Shown piece after piece: positions 60,201-64,000 of a stretch of DNA of 64,000 nt. The notes under the pieces were generated by a model. That model saw only the letters and a list, made by a program, of their open reading frames with translations. It did no database searches and was not told the origin of the DNA. The DNA comes from Colius striatus (Eukaryota > Chordata > Aves > Coliiformes > Coliidae). Both the position numbers and the translations under genes were made by a program. Position 1 is the stretch's first letter; every line of letters begins with the position of its first letter. The DNA lies in assembly GCF_028858725.1 (NCBI RefSeq), contig NC_084766.1:23166501-23230500 (forward strand), given 5' to 3'.

Positions 60201-63200
60201 TCTGTCATTCAGCCAGCTCTCGATCCACCTCACTGTCCACTCATCCAATTCACATTGTCTGAGCATTCTGATGAGGATGTTATGGGAGACAGTGTCAAAA
60301 GCCTTGCCGAAGTCAAGGTAGGTGACATCTGCTGCTCTCCCCTCATCTAGCCAGCCGGTTATGCACTCATAGAAAGATATCAGGTTAGTCAAACAGGATT
60401 TCCCTTTGGTGAATCCATGTTCATTCCCCCTGATAACCACCTGTTCAGTGACAACATTGAGGATGAGTTGTTCCATCACCTCTCCAGGGATGGAAGTGAG
60501 GCTGACCAGTCTGTAGTTTCCTGGGTCATCCTTCCTGCCCTTTTTGAAGACTGGTGTGACACTGGTCTTTCTCCAGTCCTCAGACACCTCGCCTGTCCTC
60601 CATGATTGTTCAAAAATGATGGAGAGATGCTTAGCAATCACATCAGCCAGCTCCCTCAGCACTCTAGGATGCATCCCATCAGGACCCATAGACTTATGAG
60701 CTTTAAGATCGCCCAACAAGTCTTTAACCTCTTCCTGTTCCACCCGGGGCAAGTCCTCTGCTGTCCAGGCCACCCTGTTTTCCTTGCTGGACTGGGCTTC
60801 CCGAAGGCTGGCCTTGGCCATAAAGACTGAAGACTTTGGCCTTCTCTGCATCCTCGGCCTCCAGGGAACCCTCTGTGTTTAGCCGCGGGCCCACATTCCC
60901 CCTCGTCTTCCTTCTGCTGTTGATGTACTTGAAAAATGCCTTATTACTGTCCTTAACATCGCTAGCTAAATTTAATTCTAGAAGGGCTCTAGCCTTCCTA
61001 TTTGCACCTCTGCATGCCCTGGCAATGTTCCTATACTCTTCCCAAGAAGCCAGCCCCTGTTTCCACCTCTCATAGATGGCTGCGTTCTGCCTGAGTTGTC
61101 CCAGCAGATCCTTGCTCATCCATGGAGGTCTCCGAACTCCTTTTGCTCTTTCCTTGCATATTGGGACACACTCATCCTGGGCTTGGAGGAAGTGGTGCTT
61201 GAAGACTGACCAGCTCTCTTGGGCACTTCTACCTTCTAGAATCTTATCCCATGAGATCCGTTCAAGCAGGTCTTTGAAAAGGCCAAAGTCGGCTCACTTG
61301 AAATTCAGGGTCAGGGTCCTGCTTTGTGTCCTGCCTCTTCCACACAGGATCTTGAACTCTACCATCTCATGGTTGCTGCAGCCAAGGTTGCCTCCAACCT
61401 TCACATCCCCAAACAGATCCTCTTTATTTGTGAAACCCTAAGCTTGTTTGTGAAAAGTAATGTATTCAAATTGCAATGTATTCAAAACATTTTTATGCTG
61501 TACAAGAGTATTTAATCTTCTGTTAGTCATCTTCTCTGAAGAAAAAGGTAGAATATAAACTGAATTTGACTTCATAATTGAAGATAACAGTTTATAATTG
61601 TATTTCTTGTAACTTGGACACAAAGGGATCTCACAAATTAGGAAGACTATTTAAATAAGATACTAAGCTTCTACTGTCTGCAAATAATTATTTTATTATT
61701 GTTTGTCCACCTGGCCTCATATACGGTCCAGATCACACATGTTATTTCTGCAATACTTACACAGAATAAGTTTAGAGTCTAATTTTTGTCTAGCTATTAA
61801 TAGGGAAAACACCAAGAACTCAGAAGATAATTCATCCTTTTTAACCAAACTAAATTGCTGAGTATTCTGTAAAATCTCAAAGTAAAAAAGACTGCCTACT
61901 GAAACAGAACAATCTACTTAGATGCTTAGAAAAACTCTTTGTTTTTGAAAATCTGTTCTTCAGTCAAGAATTATTCCTTTAAGTAAAGGAGGTTATTCAA
62001 GCCTATTTTTCTCTAGCCGGTATGCTTACACAGGATTAAACAGCCCTATGGGATTAGAAATAGGAATTTTTGAGTAGATGGTTTTGACAGTAACAGTCCT
62101 GAAACTTTAAAAAAACCCAAACTCTTTTATTTATTTATTTTTAGTCAAATCAATAGTAGTTCAAGTTTCTTGTACTATCTTTTCCTATTGACTTACATCT
62201 GAACATTATGGAGCAAGAAACCAAAGTAGAATATCCTTCAGGATTCAAGGCTTTAACTTGTCTAATAACAGAAAAACAGATATGTTTTATTTACTGAAAA
62301 ATGAAGAGAGGTCACAATGCTTAAAAAAAAAAAAAAAAAAAAAGAAAGAATGTTAATAGATCCACTGGGATTTAAACTGGCTATCTGGAAATGAAGAAGT
62401 CTAGATTGTCCTCTCACCTGTTCAGTTCTATTTTGTCAAACTCAAAAACAGCAATACATTCAACTGACCATAGTAAGGAAATCCACAACAGCACTGCAGC
62501 TCCTGCTTTACCTTTTTTAACCACGCATCAGACTGAAAAAAGGATACACAAACCATTCTCAGGGACACAAAAAGATTCCAGGTGTGCCTATACTAACAGT
62601 TCTTCTAATATTAATGACTTATTTACTTATTTTTTTTTCCTTTTCCATGAGCCAGCTCCAATTACATAGGATTTCTACAGTTTCATATATTATCATTACT
62701 CTGCATCTTTGGACTTAAAATATTGACAAAAATATTTACAAACTGAAGCTTGTTATAGATACATGCACAAATGCAAAATTAAGTAAATGTGATCAACATT
62801 ATATTTAAGGGAATAGAAGGCCTTGCTAATCTAAAACAAGTCACTCCCCCTACCCATGCTTCCCCTTGTCTTCCCCCTCGCTCCTTAAAAGGCATAGGGC
62901 TGCATTAACCATTATAATAAGAAGATGTGAGCAAACAACTGTCATTCTGCTGGCAAACAGTGAGAAGCTGTCAGGGAATTTACTGTGACCAAGGTAAAAG
63001 GCACAGAGCACATGACAGGGACAACCTCTTTAGAGCCTGCGATACACACCAGTCAGTCATTCTTAGCTCTTTTCTGTAATATTACTACCATGGTGTTGGT
63101 GCATACAGCCGATGGTACTTTTCCAGTCAACTTGGAAGGGAAGATGGGTTGTAGATCAGTGATTATCAATGTCATGTCAGGGCTCTTTAGTTTGGAAAAC

Positions 63201-63958
63201 TACCCTTACAATGGTTTATTAATAAGAAATCACAAATATTGAGGGTTTTAAAACACTTAGGACTCAGTTTTTAAAAGTAGAAAGTGGGGTTCAACTCACT
63301 ATAACACAACAAATATTATCATACTTTTAACCAGTAAGTAAAGAGGTATCTTAATGATTTTAAATCAATGTACTCACCACTTTTTTAGCATCTATATTTT
63401 GTGACTCACTTGATTTCTGCTTTCCAAGGTTTTTCATGTAACTATGAACTTCTGAATCAAAACATTCAGCTCCATAAAAGGCACTGCTCCAACCAGGACT
63501 ACAGCCATGAAAGTCAGGTAGGCTGGGAGACACAAGGTAGCTGTTTCCAGCTATCTTGGTCTCTTCCTCTGGCTCTATATTGTCTTCTGTGAAGTCTGGA
63601 CCAGTATGACAGCCATTCTTTTGTAAACACTGTTGTTCCTCCTCTATGGGAATAGTATTCTGCAGTCTCAGTTCCTTTTTGATGTTATCCAAAGGTGACT
63701 CATCACAATCCATTTCAGCGAATGATGTATTTATCACACGCTCAGCCTTCACATCTAAGGTTGCCTCCCCTTCTCCTAAAGAAGGTGTACAAGGGGGAAA
63801 GAAATAATGGTCTTGTGCTGTGATGTATGCTTTATTGAACTACACACACAAAACATAGTTATGAGACTACCTGTGTGCTCTAACAGTGATGCTAGGTGGT
63901 TATTTTGTCTCTGCACTTTCTTTTCCTCAAGTAAACATTGTAAAATGATAAAATGATA
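48257..63958 (-). CDS. KNDC1: KNDC1 (very-KIND RasGEF), 3' portion; 5' part lies beyond the window
   Basis: Exons (- strand): ~63958-63871 (start uncertain), 63775-63378, 55687-55594, 55478-55381, 55103-54892, 54125-54012, 53606-53459, 53209-53030, 52282-52067, 51745-51663, 50403-50253, 49816-49694, 49595-49536, 48922-48765 and 48488-48257. All phases join without a break and give about 784 residues to the stop. Order: acidic linker with [17 protein letters not shown]; coiled coil (about 163-226); RasGEF_N (from about 227, MYAEQWG); catalytic RasGEF (about 445-770) with [28 protein letters not shown] and [27 protein letters not shown]1 is a brain RasGEF whose N-terminal KIND domains bind MAP2 and restrain dendrite growth (family knowledge); those domains must lie to the right. 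The exon at 55478-55381 uses a GC donor (CAG/GCAAGT). The 53606 acceptor could instead be 53600. The reading frame is intact, so the gene is probably functional. Confidence 0.95.
51149..51297 (+). mobile_element. CR1 LINE 3'-end fragment in a KNDC1 intron
   Basis: Contains GAGGCTGTGGAGTGTCCCC, TCCTGGGCAATCTGCTCTAG, CAGGGGGGTTGGACAACACG and ends GCTATTCTGTAATACTGTAA. This is the CR1 3' UTR in the plus orientation, opposite to KNDC1. No coding part. Confidence 0.8.
59168..61432 (-). mobile_element. CR1 LINE, 2.26 kb, RT domain nearly complete; in the large KNDC1 intron
   Basis: The longest and best preserved CR1 here, in the same orientation as KNDC1. On the - strand it starts near 61432 (5'-truncated, no endonuclease seen) and ends at 59168 in the ATTCTATGATTCTAT-type 3' end. 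It carries most of the reverse transcriptase: [19 protein letters not shown] near 60510, [16 protein letters not shown] near 60290, [10 protein letters not shown] near 60130 and the active-site FADD near 60050. Two frameshifts break it: an extra A at about 60163-60165, between the ESSLEACG and VWRPVASG frames, and a shift near 60825. It is therefore not autonomous. Its 311-codon distal frame (59246-60181) is open to the natural stop. Confidence 0.93.
62323..62343 (+). repeat. A21 homopolymer
   Basis: Twenty-one consecutive A residues followed by GAAAGAA, with no adjoining retroposon body recognised. Simple repeat within the large KNDC1 intron. Confidence 0.85.
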
Positions 63959-64000
63959 CTAACCAATAGTTAAGCAATACATTTCTGAAAACTACAAAAT

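Larger units (their letters stand above)
55688..63377. other. Large KNDC1 intron (7.7 kb)
   Basis: Between the exons ending at 63378 and starting at 55687. Apart from the 2.26-kb CR1 (59168-61432) and a 21-nt A run at 62323-62343, nothing is recognised. TGGCGCCAAA near 56937 resembles an E2F-type site but stands alone. Confidence 0.7.

Overview
The window looks like bird nuclear DNA. It carries many CR1 LINE copies with the typical avian 3' end (ATTCTATGAT-like), spliced vertebrate genes with long AT-rich introns, and the gene neighbourhood KNDC1 - Vent-class homeobox, which matches human 10q26.3 (KNDC1-UTF1-VENTX-ADAM8). I cannot name the species. No tRNA, rRNA or CRISPR array was seen.

Layout, left to right. 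1-15.5 kb: AT-rich DNA with no recognised gene. It holds a 1.15-kb CR1 (6.15-7.30 kb), a short GC-rich island without a gene (8.14-8.36 kb) and a nested pair of CR1 insertions (9.26-11.07 kb). 15.5-32.4 kb: a cluster of three intact Vent/VENTX-class homeobox genes. Gene A is on the + strand at 15.80-17.34 kb, gene B on the - strand at 20.16-21.64 kb, and gene C on the - strand at 30.99-32.19 kb. A and B are tail to tail; B and C run in the same direction as KNDC1. All three have three coding exons with the same intron phases (phase 1, then phase 0 exactly at homeodomain codon 44/45), and Thr47 in the recognition helix. 32.4-48.2 kb: mostly featureless AT-rich sequence with old CR1 pieces. 48.26 kb to the right end: the 3' two-fifths or so of KNDC1 on the - strand, at least 15 coding exons in perfect phase, covering a coiled-coil segment, RasGEF_N and the complete catalytic RasGEF domain. 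Its largest visible intron hosts a 2.26-kb CR1.

How it works together. Vent proteins are homeodomain repressors acting downstream of BMP and Wnt in early vertebrate patterning. Genes B and C have TATA boxes about 55-60 nt before the ATG, and an identical CACATCAAAG TCF/LEF-type site 37-39 nt further upstream. Gene A has a TATA-like box and a CCTTTG core at similar spacing. A gene-less stretch at 26.78-27.26 kb repeats three short blocks of the gene C promoter in the same order and strand, so it may be a spread-out duplicate promoter, an enhancer, or the remains of a fourth Vent gene. This shared regulatory architecture, with the three-gene expansion, is the most interesting signal in the window.
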